Shown piece after piece: positions 55,624 to 64,000 of a stretch of 64,000 bases of DNA (its first letter is position 1; every line of letters starts with the position of its first letter). The stretch lies in the NCBI GenBank assembly GCA_934045075.1, contig OW203744.1, positions 1,426,001-1,490,000 on the forward strand, written 5' to 3'. The notes under the pieces are model-generated. The model was given only the letters and a program-made list of their open reading frames with translations. It had not been told where the DNA came from and made no database searches. Both the position numbers and the translations under genes were made by a program. This DNA is from Yponomeuta sedellus. Its lineage: Eukaryota > Arthropoda > Insecta > Lepidoptera > Yponomeutidae.

Positions 55624-56716
55624 TCTTTATCCCACATTATCCATTCATCATCAACAACGCACTGCCGAATCCAATTCAAACACTGTTATATTTAAATGTA
55701 TTATCACATAGTTTTAAATTAAACATTGGAGAATGAAAAATAATATAACGATATTAAACTTAAGATATTTTAAGGTACATGAAATAAATAAATAGATATT
55801 AAAACAACATTTTTATGTCTTTCTATATCCGGTAAAACGTTTTGTTATTACGCAAAGAAAAAAGAATCGCTGTCAGTTTCTATAAACGGCAAAATTAAAC
55901 GTTTTAGGGTCCAGTGCTGCCTGTGCTACGGTAATTACAGAGTTTTAAGGCTTTCAGGCCGAAACAAATACGCGAAACATTTCAGTTCTGTAGTTATGTA
56001 ACAAGGTAGGTAGTCACTTGCTAACCGTATGCAACGAAAATATGCTGTAACTCTGTAACTTCTTATCGTGTGAATTCCATTAGAGTTGAGCTAAGTAGCC
56101 AGATTTCTCAGATCCTCTTATATAGTCACATCGCTAGATGGCGCCACATAACATTGCACAGTTTCAGCTGAACCTTTATGCATAATTTTACGTTCAATCA
56201 TGGACCGTGTAACTTAACACAGCCCCACCAGCGTTTTTTTACTAAAACTACTCCATCTATTTATTTTCACTCTATTTTGACAAACTGTGCGTAATTTACT
56301 TTGTTTTTACGTCGTCTATAGGGTCAACTGCAGCGAGCGAGCGAAACGAGTAACAGTGTGGGATCTGAGGCTTACTTACCTCTTGGCCCGAACGTTTTGT
56401 CCCGGAGATTATACCTCCCCGGGTAATTTTGCGTTGGTGTTCGTGAACGGCCGATCACGTGATCTCTGCATACGTCTTTTTTACCAAATGTGCCCGGCAG
56501 TTTAAAAGATGTTCGTTGGCAACACTAATCAGTCATGTCAATAATTTATCTAGTCTGTGGAGAAGAACGGTTTCGGTTCGGTTTGTTTTGTCACGTTTGA
56601 ATTTTGTTTCTGAATTTGAGAATAGTTCTTCCAAAATTCAAGAAATTGAATTACTGGTGGACTGCGTGTGATAACCAAAGTTATAGTTTTAGTGCCAGAA
56701 ACAATATACATCAACA
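55624..56716. promoter_or_regulatory. Divergent intergenic region between sax and the Borealin-like gene
   Basis: About 1.1 kb between two start codons on opposite strands; both 5' UTRs and promoters must lie here unless an upstream noncoding exon exists elsewhere. No TATA box at a convincing spacing was found. 56280-56670 is somewhat richer in GC. Shared regulation is inference. Confidence 0.5.
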
Positions 56717-56798
56717 ATGCCGAGGACCAAGCGGCCAGCTAACAAGAAAGAGAAACCGAGGGAAGTCGACGATGCTTTGAAGAAACTGGATCGTCTCG
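56717..56798 (+). CDS. borr: Borealin-like exon 1
   Basis: ATG in context AACAATG, 27 codons plus one base, ending K-K-L-D-R-L. Donor CTCG|GTTAGT. Confidence 0.75.
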
Positions 56799-59700
56799 GT
56801 TAGTTTTCCCATCTTTTCAAGACTATACCTAAAGAAACGAGTCGCTAGGAATGTAGCACGTAGGTAACCACACCTAATGTAATTTTTTTGTCGCCTTTTA
56901 TTTATTATTACTATTATGTCCTTCCAGAGAGAAAGAATAGGTATGGGCTTATTTCCCACGCGTGCCCTCCGCGGATTGTAAAATATCATGAGGAAACCTA
57001 AGTCTGATATGGTTTTTATTTTAATGAAACCCAGATGCATTTTTTTACCAACAGTGGCTGATCAGAAGAGGGAAACAGATTTGAAGTGTCAAATGAAGTG
57101 CCGCGACATTGAGCTGGCTTTCAAGATCCTGCTCGGCTCTATTAGCCCTAATATTCTGCAGAAAACAGTTGGGGAACTGGTCTGTAATAATTTTTATCGA
57201 CATAATAATGAAATCCTCACTACGCTAATCCTGATAATATTTCATACAGATTCCAACTGAAGAAGAAGAAAACACATTTATTACAGCAATAGCTACACAT
57301 TACAACTTAATAAATTCAGAGACACTTCAAAACAGAATACTCCAAACATTTACAAATAATGGTCACAGTGTGTCTCTGATCTCAATATGATAGGTCATGA
57401 CTATATTTATTAAAATGTAAACCAAGCATACATTTTTTTTTCTACTTTGTCAATTTGATTTAAATGACTGTGTTGAGTGTGGCGCCTAAGGAAACATAGC
57501 CAGTACAAGTATAATTTACAGTATTTCTTGGATGCCAGTGTTCTATCAATAACCAACACTTTTCTTCTAGTACTTCTCGTATTAAGTGATAAGAATTTTG
57601 CAGAGATCCGAGTTGGCCCTGAAAGAGGTGCCGAGCACAAGACGGACAACGCGCAACTCCAGTCACTCGGCTTCACATGATGACGGTATGCTATTTGGAG
57701 TATCAAGCCTGTCCCTTGTTTTTCATACACTAAAACAATCTATTAATCTACTAAACATCTGTCAGCTGACCTTCTTCATCTTAAGGCTGTTCTTATGTGG
57801 GGCATGTCTGTCTGTCTCGATAGCACAATTTAACATTTTTCATTAAGGATAGTAATGGGTGAACTCTTGATAAATGTGGCTTTGATGCACAATTAGGTAA
57901 ATTGCATTAAATTTTGGCTTTCCTAACATTCTTTTTAATAAAGGCAAGTGGTTTCCAAAATTTACCAAAGTAAATTTACTTAACCAAAAACTATATAAGG
58001 ACCAAAAACCGGATAAATAAAATATGTCTTGAATGTCCGCAATTTTATTATCTATCAAATACTCAGACCAGATTTATCAAAAATTTACTAATTTTATTAC
58101 AAAGACAAAAATGTTAAATTGTGTCGGTGAGATACCATGAGTGGTAGCAGCAGCCTTAAAGTGCCTGTCCTTCACTGGAGGTTGGCAGTCAGCTCTATAC
58201 AAAGCCCAGTGTAATTCTGAACAGCTCCTCCGCAGTTTTAACACCAGTCCACTTTTTGGTGTTCCACAACTATGGCATCCTTCTTAAATGTACAGGATAA
58301 AAAGTTCAAGGTCATAAAAATGTACAAAGATAGTGAGTGCCTGGTCCCGAAACTAGAATACTCTGTATTATCTATGGGTAACCTGAGAAGCGCTCGTGGC
58401 CTAACGGAACCGAGTGATTGGAATCAATCACTTGGGTTAAGCAACAACAGGCGCGGTCAGTTACTGTATGGGTGACCATCTCGTGACTATTAAACGCTAG
58501 TGGCATTTTTTCCGAGCGCTTCCGTGCTTCGCAAGGCACGCTAAGCAGTTGGTGCCGGTTGTCATGTAATGGCAGTCGTTAAGCCATGTCAGAGGCCTTA
58601 TGGGCGGCTTGATAACTTCTGACAGTAAGGCACTGTCTTACAATCCTCCACCAACCCAGACTTGGCCCCCATGGTGGAGTAGGACCTAACCTTCCTGCGA
58701 TACAGGAAGATACCCGTGCCCCTACAGTGGGGACATACAAAGGGTTGAAATCGAACCAGACTCCCTAGCTTTCTCCTTGCTTCCACCTTGCCAATCATCA
58801 TCAGCTGACTGAAGCAAATAACGATTATAAACAATAGATTAATAGATTGCTAGTCTATGAGAAACTGGGGGTTACCATAGAAGGTTTTAAGGAATAGCCA
58901 GTCACATGAAAAAATAAGAAATTCTACACTGATTCCTTGTTATAGCTCGATGTTGGATTAGCATTCAGTTTGTATTGTTCTCTTCTCAGTCAGCAGTGCC
59001 ATAGAGCCAGGGTGGCATTTGGGCCCTGTCTGTGCGGGTGTCGCAAGTAATTTTTATGCCTCATTGGAACATTAAACTAAATCAAAATACATGACATTAA
59101 CATTAAAAATTAAGGTCCACAAAGATCCATATTTTTAGTTATATCATCTGTATATACTTGTAAAATGCAATAAATTATTGAGTATTGAGTATTTATTGAA
59201 ATAAGTAGGAAGACTGCTACCCAATATACATCGAATTCTCGCAGTACACTACTGATTGTAGTTTTATCAAACTCGGCCCTGTTATTATGCGTGTGGGCCC
59301 CTAAAGCCAAAATGCCACCCAGGCCCCCTAGGCCTAGTCCGACCCTGGTATTGCAGATGTTATTCCGGATTCACTTATTCGTAATTTAATTTTGTTTTTC
59401 TCTTCTGATCAAATTACAAATAACTGCATCTGGAAAAAAAACATTTAGGGGTATAATCTGTATCTAGTGCTTACGAGAGTTTTGGGCAGAAATAGCATTT
59501 TCATGTGTTCTATTTCTAATGTTATTCTGGATTCGCTTACTTGTAATCTTGTTTTGATGTATTAGAAAAACAAAAATAATCGTTTAGGGGTATGCTTATG
59601 ACTATTTCAGTCTATATTTTCCTCTATGTAAATAATTTTCTTCTTGTAAATAACTTCTTTAAATTTCTATTTTCCTCAACGTAAATCATGTTCGTCTTGT

Positions 59701-62048
59701 AAATCATTTCATTTCACATTAATTATCAATCAGTCTTATTCAGAATGGACGTTGCAAGTTAAACATACGTGTCAATTTCCAGCAGTAAAAAACAATGTCC
59801 CAGGCACTGCAGCGTCCGAGTGCTCTCTTTACCCATATAGTGTGAGTCAAGGTGCCACTGGACGCTGTATGAATCATCTCATTACGTAGATACGAGGGGC
59901 GGCTGAAAAGTTTTGAGCCTAAGGTATTAAAAATGCTGATAGAAATGTATAAAAAATTTATTTTTCAATGTAATCTCCCTCTATTTCAATACACTTCTTA
60001 CATTTGTTTAAAAGAGCTTTTAACCCGGTAAAAAAATATTCGCCGTCTTTGCCTTCAAAATGCTCGTTTACGGCCGCCTTCATTTCTTCGTCACTGGAAA
60101 ATCTTCGTCCTCGGAGGTCCTTTTTCAAATTTGAAAAAAGGAAATAATCACTAGGAGCCAGGTCTGGACTGTAGGGTGGGTGGTTGATTTCTTCAATTCC
60201 TGTTTCGGCGAGGGCACGTCTCGCAACTCGGGCAGTGTGCACGGGCGCATTGTCCTGCAAAAACAGGACTCCTTTCGCCAGTTTGCCTCTCCTTTTCTCG
60301 ACAACCACTTGACGGACTTTTGTCAACAATACGGCGTAATAGTCTCCGTTCATTGTAGTATTTTTGGGAAGGTAGTCGATGAACAAAATTCCTTCGCAAT
60401 CCCAAAAAACAGTGGCCATGAGCTTGGAAGCCGATCTTTCCACTTTGAATTTCCGTGGCGGCTTTTCTCCCTTTGCTATCCATTGCATTGACTCTTGTTT
60501 TGACTCCGGATCGTACTGCCGGATCCATGTTTCATCGACAGTGACGAGGCGAGAAAAAACATCGTCAGGATTATCGCCACAGATGTCCAAAAACTCCTTC
60601 GAAGTTGTGACTCGACGCTGCCTGTCCAGTGGCGTGAGCATTTTTGGCACCCATCGCGCGCACAGCTTTTTCATGTGCAAATGATTGTGCAAAATGTCAC
60701 CAATTCGCTCCTTGCTGATGCCTATGGATTCAGCTATCTGCCACATCTTGATTCGCCGATCTTCGAGAACAAGGTTTTTCACTTTTTCAATATTTTCTTC
60801 GGTAACGGCGGTGTTTGGACGTCCTGACCTGGGATCATCTTCGAGCGACTCCCTGCCGTGTTTGAATTCACGTGTCCAACGTTTTACGGTGGCAAATGAA
60901 GGTGCAGAATCCCCATAAACTGCAGACATTTCTTCAAATATTTTTGTCGGCGTTTTGTTCTTCTTGGTGAGGAATTTTATGACAGCTCTGTACTCCAATT
61001 TCGTGCAAAGCGCGGATGACTCAGACATGGTGTTGTTTAATGTTCAATTACTAGAAGCGTAATGATGATAATGACATGAAACTTGGTATTTATACTACTT
61101 AGAATACGCGCAATTAGTGATGCACATTGCGAGTCAATAGTGATTCTTAGAAGTACTTAGGCTCAAAATTTTTCAGCCGCCCCTCGTACGAAGGTCAATA
61201 ATTGGAAGCAAGATCTGGAATGTTTTTTTTTATTTATTTATTTATTTATTTACTAGCTGACCCAGCGAACTTCGTACCGCCTACCATCGATTCTTAAATT
61301 TTTTAGATATTTTTCTATCCGAAAGGACGATCCTCGTACTTTCAAGGAATATTCTAAAAAAAAAATTAGCAAAATCGGTTCAGCTGCTCTCGAGATTTGC
61401 GCTTACCAACACATTCAGCGATTCATTTTTATATTGAAGGAGATTAAGGAACACAAACAGTGCATTGTATTGCATTTAAGGGTTATTCCAGTACATGCAC
61501 GTATTATATGCATTCTCAACATACACTGAAAGCATCTGTTTTAGAAGTGATTTATTAATCTTAGTAAGCAAAAGTAAAAAGAAAACAATTATAGACAGAA
61601 CTTACACTATGTTTCAAAGAACGAGCCAAAATATTTTTTTACTTCAAATTTTCGGAAAATCTTTCATTTTTTATTCTTTTTTTAATGCACTAACCCGTGC
61701 TAAGGACAATTTTAAAAACCTATTTAGAGGCTAAAAACTAGGCTGTCCGTAATACCGAGAATATTGTAGAGGTTCGAAATTTCACTGATGCGCCGGTGAG
61801 TCGCCCATTAGCTCAGTTGGTAGAGCGCTGGCACAGATAGCCAGAGGTCGCGGGTTCGAATCCCGGCATGGGTGGAATTTTTAGCCTCTAGATAGGTTTT
61901 TAAAATCTTTCATTCTTTCACGAGCTGTATCGTCACCTAACTAACCCCCCATCTCACTGTGTACTTCCATTAACCGGGCGCTTGTGGGCAGGCTACCTCA
62001 CGGAGAATTCGTCGCAGGGTAGCGGGGACCGCGCCAAGAAGCGAATGG
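56717..62048 (+). CDS. borr: Borealin-like gene, 5' part (four clear exons)
   Basis: Borealin (CDCA8) is a subunit of the chromosomal passenger complex with INCENP, Survivin and Aurora B, acting at centromeres and the spindle midzone. Exons 56717-56798, 57055-57179, 57604-57685 and 61992-62048 join in phase to about 115 codons. The start MPRTKRPANKKEKPRE resembles the basic N-terminus M-P-R-T-K-x-P of Drosophila Borealin. Exon 2 encodes a helical segment with D-I-E-L-A-F-K-I-L-L-G-S-I, in the position of the helix that bundles with INCENP and Survivin. Exon 3 gives S-T-R-R-T-T-R-N-S-S, as in the Thr/Ser/Arg-rich middle region. The 3' part is beyond or near the window end. The name rests on weak similarity; a different nuclear basic protein is possible. 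Confidence 0.6.
57055..57179 (+). CDS. borr: Borealin-like exon 2
   Basis: Acceptor TTACCAACAG. Encodes V-A-D-Q-K-R-E-T-D-L-K-C, a 41-residue, probably helical segment ending K-T-V-G-E-L. Donor CTG|GTCTGT, phase 0. Confidence 0.8.
57604..57685 (+). CDS. borr: Borealin-like exon 3
   Basis: Acceptor ATTTTGCAG. Encodes RSELALKEVPSTRRTTRNSS and H-S-A-S-H-D-D plus one base. Donor ACG|GTATGC. This frame, not the overlapping ones, keeps phase with exons 2 and 4. Confidence 0.75.
57686..58384. other. Borealin-like intron 3, first part
   Basis: 57780-57840 and 58060-58170 share short inverted text (AAGGCTGTTCTTATGTG; CAGCCTTAAAG), possibly an old MITE. No exon seen. Confidence 0.35.
58387..58750 (+). 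mobile_element. 5S-headed SINE, full length
   Basis: Starts GAAGCGCTCGTGGCCTAACG, GAGTGATTGGAATCAATCAC, then the 5S-like GGGTTAAGCAACAACAGGCG and GTATGGGTGACCATC, then the body to GTGGGGACATACAAAGGGTT. One of the two best heads. Confidence 0.85.
58751..59789. other. Borealin-like intron 3, no exon seen
   Basis: 58980-59345 has GGGTGGCATTTGGGCCC and, inverted, GGGCCC...AAATGCCACCC, suggesting a decayed DNA element. The rest is AT-rich with imperfect repeats (TTATTCCGGATTCACTTA). Confidence 0.4.
59790..59892 (+). mobile_element. tRNA-SINE type 2, 3' end, split by mariner
   Basis: CCCAGGCACTGCAGCGTCCG and GTGCCACTGGACGCTGTATG match the SINE tail; the sequence resumes after the mariner as CGAAGGTCAATAATT at 61189. 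Confidence 0.8.
59893..61186 (-). mobile_element. Complete mariner transposon
   Basis: 1,294 bp. TIRs of 31 bp (CGAGGGGCGGCTGAAAAGTT and on) differ by one base between ends. TA at 59891-59892 and 61187-61188 is the target duplication. It contains one intact transposase gene. It is inserted antisense in intron 3 of the Borealin-like gene, inside a SINE tail. Confidence 0.95.
59958..61028 (-). CDS. Mariner transposase, intact, DD34D
   Basis: Cuts and pastes the element at TA sites. 356 codons, no stops or frameshifts. The N-terminus (about 1-110) holds helix-turn-helix DNA-binding motifs with S-F-A-T-V-K-R-W and a G-R-P linker (GRP at about 69-71). The catalytic triad lies in V-T-V-D-E-T-W, F-L-Q-D-N-A-P-V-H-T and Y-S-P-D-L-A-P-S-D-Y-F; there are 34 residues between the second and third Asp. 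Length is near the 345-355 usual for mariners. All known essential motifs are present, so it may be functional or recently so. Confidence 0.95.
   Translation of the reverse strand: MSESSALCTKLEYRAVIKFLTKKNKTPTKIFEEMSAVYGDSAPSFATVKRWTREFKHGRESLEDDPRSGRPNTAVTEENIEKVKNLVLEDRRIKMWQIAESIGISKERIGDILHNHLHMKKLCARWVPKMLTPLDRQRRVTTSKEFLDICGDNPDDVFSRLVTVDETWIRQYDPESKQESMQWIAKGEKPPRKFKVERSASKLMATVFWDCEGILFIDYLPKNTTMNGDYYAVLLTKVRQVVVEKRRGKLAKGVLFLQDNAPVHTARVARRALAETGIEEINHPPYSPDLAPSDYFLFSNLKKDLRGRRFSSDEEMKAAVNEHFEGKDGEYFFTGLKALLNKCKKCIEIEGDYIEK
61189..61668. other. Retroelement pieces in intron 3
   Basis: 61225-61250 is a TTTA simple repeat. 61254-61432 is the GCTGACCCAGCGAACTTCGT element also at 33170-33357. 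No exon. Confidence 0.55.
61669..61901 (-). mobile_element. tRNA-SINE type 1, 5'-inverted with 13-bp TSD
   Basis: The tail lies at left (minus orientation), and the inverted 5' segment, including the full tRNA-like part (TAGCTCAGTTGGTAGAGCGC, GGGTTCGAATCCCGGC), reads on the plus strand. Perfect direct repeats AAAATCTTTCATT lie at 61656-61668 and 61902-61914. Confidence 0.88.
61992..62048 (+). CDS. borr: Borealin-like exon 4
   Basis: Acceptor TTGTGGGCAG. Encodes Y-L-T-E-N-S-S-Q-G-S-G-D-R-A-K-K-R-M in the phase left by exon 3. Donor ATGG|GTAAGT. Confidence 0.75.
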
Positions 62049-62203
62049 GTAAGTCAATCCTCAGCTGCGTTTCATAAAAATACAAATCACAGTAGTATGA
62101 GGATTCGGTGTGCATTGCGTATCCGATTAGTGCAAAAGCGGCGTTATTTATAAACAGGTGATTCCTTAGAATACTCCATAATGGTGGTATTAAGAGACTG
62201 TAT

Positions 62204-62346
62204 TGTAGACTTTTAGTCCGGATCTACTTACGGGTGTTGTTATATCGGAAGAGTCCGACCAGGTTTCGCTCCGATTCGCGGATTTTAATCATGGTGAAGT
62301 ATTAAAGTCTACAATGTGTTCTGCTTACGAAAGTTTTAGTTAAAAA
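62204..62346 (+). mobile_element. Short retroposed element with 12-bp TSD
   Basis: TGTAGACTTTTAGTCCGGAT to CTTACGAAAGTTTTAGTTAA with an A-rich end. Perfect repeats AAGAGACTGTAT at 62192-62203 and 62347-62358. It shares both ends with the larger 30611-31075 element but lacks its GC-rich core. Confidence 0.85.
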
Positions 62347-62395
62347 AAGAGACTGTATAAAAAATACAATAATGTATAGTCCTTGTGCTCGTGGC

Positions 62396-62650
62396 CTGGG
62401 CCTGAAGCGCTCGTGGCCTAGGCGAACCGAGTGATTGGAATCAGTCACTTGAGTTAAGCAACGACGGGCGCGGTCAGGTGCAGGATGGGTGACCGTCCCG
62501 TGACTACCGCTAGTGGCATTTTTCGAGCGCCTCCGTGCTTCGCAAGGCACGTTAAACCGTTGGTGCCGGCTGTCATGTAATGGCAGTGGTTAAGCCATGT
62601 CAGAGGCCTTATTGGCGGCTTGATAGCTTCTGACAGTAAGGCCCGCCACT
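62396..62650 (+). mobile_element. 5S-headed SINE, best-preserved head
   Basis: Head CTTGAGTTAAGCAACGACGG, then GCGCGGTCAGGTGCAGGATG and GGTGACCGTCCCGTGAC. This closely follows the 3' half of eukaryotic 5S rRNA (AGTTAAGCAACGTCGGGC ... GGATGGGTGACC). The body ends near GACAGTAAGGCCCGCCACTG. Confidence 0.85.
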
Positions 62651-63044
62651 GTCTTTACTGTGGCGGGCCTTACCGCCACCGTAGAATCATGTTTACTAAA
62701 TTGGACATGTATTAACAGACTATACAAAGTTTTAGTTAAAAAAAAAAAGAGTAAGTTTCGAGTTTCTACTGAGTTTATGAACTGTTTTAAGGGGTATCGT
62801 GTTTTCATAAATAACGTATCTACTTCCTACTTGTTAATCTGTAGGTTAATCGGCAATGCAATGTACATTCAATTGTCACACAAATCATGACTTGTAGTCC
62901 TAAGCTATGAGATCCATTTCATGCATGATGTGATGGTAGATTCGTGGTGCATGATCATTGTTTTCTTCCGAAGGCTATCTCTGACTATATAATGTGTAAT
63001 TTTAAAGACTATTGTGACTAAGTGAGTAATAATAGAAGTAAGAG

Positions 63045-63340
63045 CGGCGGTAGCCCAGTGGGTAGAACAAGGGACATGGAAGCGCGAGACCCAGGTTCGA
63101 TTCCCACCAATGAATTTGTTTTCTAAGTTATGTACATTTGTGAACTTATAGTAGCCATACCACTCGCTAACTGTGAAGAAAAACATCGTGAGGAAACCTT
63201 AGTGTATGAGTTGTTCAACTAGCTCAGCCCTTGGATTGCCAACACGTGGTGGGCAAGCGCGTGGCAATGAAGCTCCTACTCTCTCTCTGAGAGAAGGCCT
63301 GTGCTTTGCAGTGGAACGTTACTAGGCTACATAAAAAAAT
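63045..63340 (+). mobile_element. tRNA-SINE type 5, near full length
   Basis: Head GGCGGTAGCCCAGTGGGTAG, box B GGTTCGATTCCC, body CACTCGCTAACTGTGAAGAA and CATCGTGAGGAAACCT, 3' end GAGAGAAGGCCTGTGC. Confidence 0.8.
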
Positions 63341-63439
63341 AGTTTGTATCGTTACGCCCGCCCGTCTCCGCCGTCGCCGCCGGCCTGTTGCAGATACACC
63401 TTTATACGTACTCTCAAAACGAACATTCCCGTCCCATTT

Positions 63440-63985
63440 GCCCCGGCCCTTTGGTGGGCTGGGGGGCGCCTGTTGCGCCCCGCGGACCCCTCTGCCCTTA
63501 AGCACAGACTTAGTTTGTGACCTTACCACAGACTATTTAAACTGTCACAGATCCCTCTAAGGCAGCATGTTTTTATAAAGAACACTGAGTTTGCATGTTT
63601 GCGCCCGGCAGCTGGGTCGTTGCAATGCCGATAGACCTTATAGATACAAGCCCTGAAGAAACGATAGAAGCCCTGCCTTCGTTTTCTTCTAATTCTTTTT
63701 TTCGCACCCCTTGAATTCTGCCAATGCAGGTTTGTGAAGATGGCATAGTTGTTTTTCTCCTCAATGGCTTCAACGATTCCCCCCGTCCGCAGCGCCCCCG
63801 TCCGGTGGCGGGCGCTCCACGGGGCGCCGCTCGCGCTCCACGGACGCCTCTGCCCTTAAGTCACAGACTACCTAGTTCGTGACTTACCCCAGACTACTTA
63901 AACTTCAACAGACCCCTCTAAAAGGGATCGTGTTTTTATAAAGAACACCGTAAAGAGTTTGTATATTATCGCACGTCAGCCGGCC
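63440..63985. repeat. Diverged tandem duplication, offset 358 bp
   Basis: 63455-63610 and 63810-63970 share TCTGCCCTTAAG, CACAGACTA, ATCCCTCTAA/ACCCCTCTAA and TGTTTTTATAAAGAACAC in the same order. The offset measured at TCTGCCCTTA (63491 against 63849) is 358. Confidence 0.8.
63793..63860 (+). CDS. borr: Possible Borealin-like exon 5
   Basis: Acceptor CCCGTCCGCAG, and the phase left by exon 4 gives A-P-P-S-G-G-G-R-S-T-G-R-R-S-R-S-T-D-A-S-A-L-K-S, a basic Ser/Arg stretch that suits the middle of Borealin. No good donor is visible before an in-frame stop at about 63870, so the 3' edge is uncertain. The duplicated copy at 63435-63500 has lost the frame. Confidence 0.35.
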
Positions 63986-64000
63986 GTTGTAAGCCCAGCC

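Noticed and set aside
58980..59345. hAT element suggested by CAGGGT ends
   Set aside because: Ends pair only partly and no 8-bp duplication is found; left as an unassigned decayed repeat.
60180..60918. Plus-strand frames within the mariner
   Set aside because: Antisense shadows of the intact transposase.

Overview
The window is nuclear DNA from an insect, most likely a moth or butterfly. It is AT-rich, has long repeat-filled introns, contains several tRNA-headed SINE families with TSDs and many MITEs, and carries three animal genes with clear GT-AG exon structure. The lepidopteran assignment is an inference from gene identity and repeat style, not proven.

Layout. (1) 1-3700: transposon remnants, a GC-rich minisatellite island (880-2085) and a TA-flanked MITE. 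(2) 3812-25182, plus strand: a beta-tubulin gene in three coding exons (19 codons, 36 codons, 402 codons). It encodes 457 residues with a six-residue insertion after residue 55, the hallmark of the insect beta3 (Tub60D) isotype; intron 2 appears to use a GC donor. Intron 1 (15.3 kb) is filled with SINE, LINE and DNA-transposon fragments. (3) 25183-31600: repeats, including a palindrome with 112-bp perfect arms. (4) 32270-55623, minus strand: a 13-exon type I BMP receptor gene, saxophone (ALK1/2 class), 574 codons, complete from signal peptide through ectodomain, membrane span, GS box and kinase to stop. (5) 55624-56716: about 1.1 kb shared by divergent genes. (6) 56717 to beyond the window end, plus strand: a Borealin-like gene (chromosomal passenger complex), of which four exons are clear and a fifth is possible. 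Its third intron holds an intact mariner transposon (59893-61186) with 31-bp TIRs and TA target duplication.

How the genes relate: they are not an operon. Tubulin is cytoskeletal, saxophone is a membrane receptor kinase signalling to Smad proteins, and Borealin acts at centromeres in mitosis. Only saxophone and the Borealin-like gene are close enough to share a promoter region.

Most notable observations: (a) saxophone exon fragments are tandemly amplified into neighbouring introns and the 3' flank at several places (exon 9, exon 8, terminal exon), one array being an exon-derived minisatellite; (b) a tRNA-derived SINE repeatedly carries a 5' inversion with the same breakpoint, flanked by 13-bp target duplications with microhomology, as expected of twin priming; (c) a SINE family with a 5S-rRNA-derived head has about a dozen copies; (d) a SINE tail has expanded to an approximately 400-bp tetranucleotide array 10-20 bp from a saxophone splice donor; (e) a possible GC-AG intron lies exactly at the beta3-tubulin insertion.
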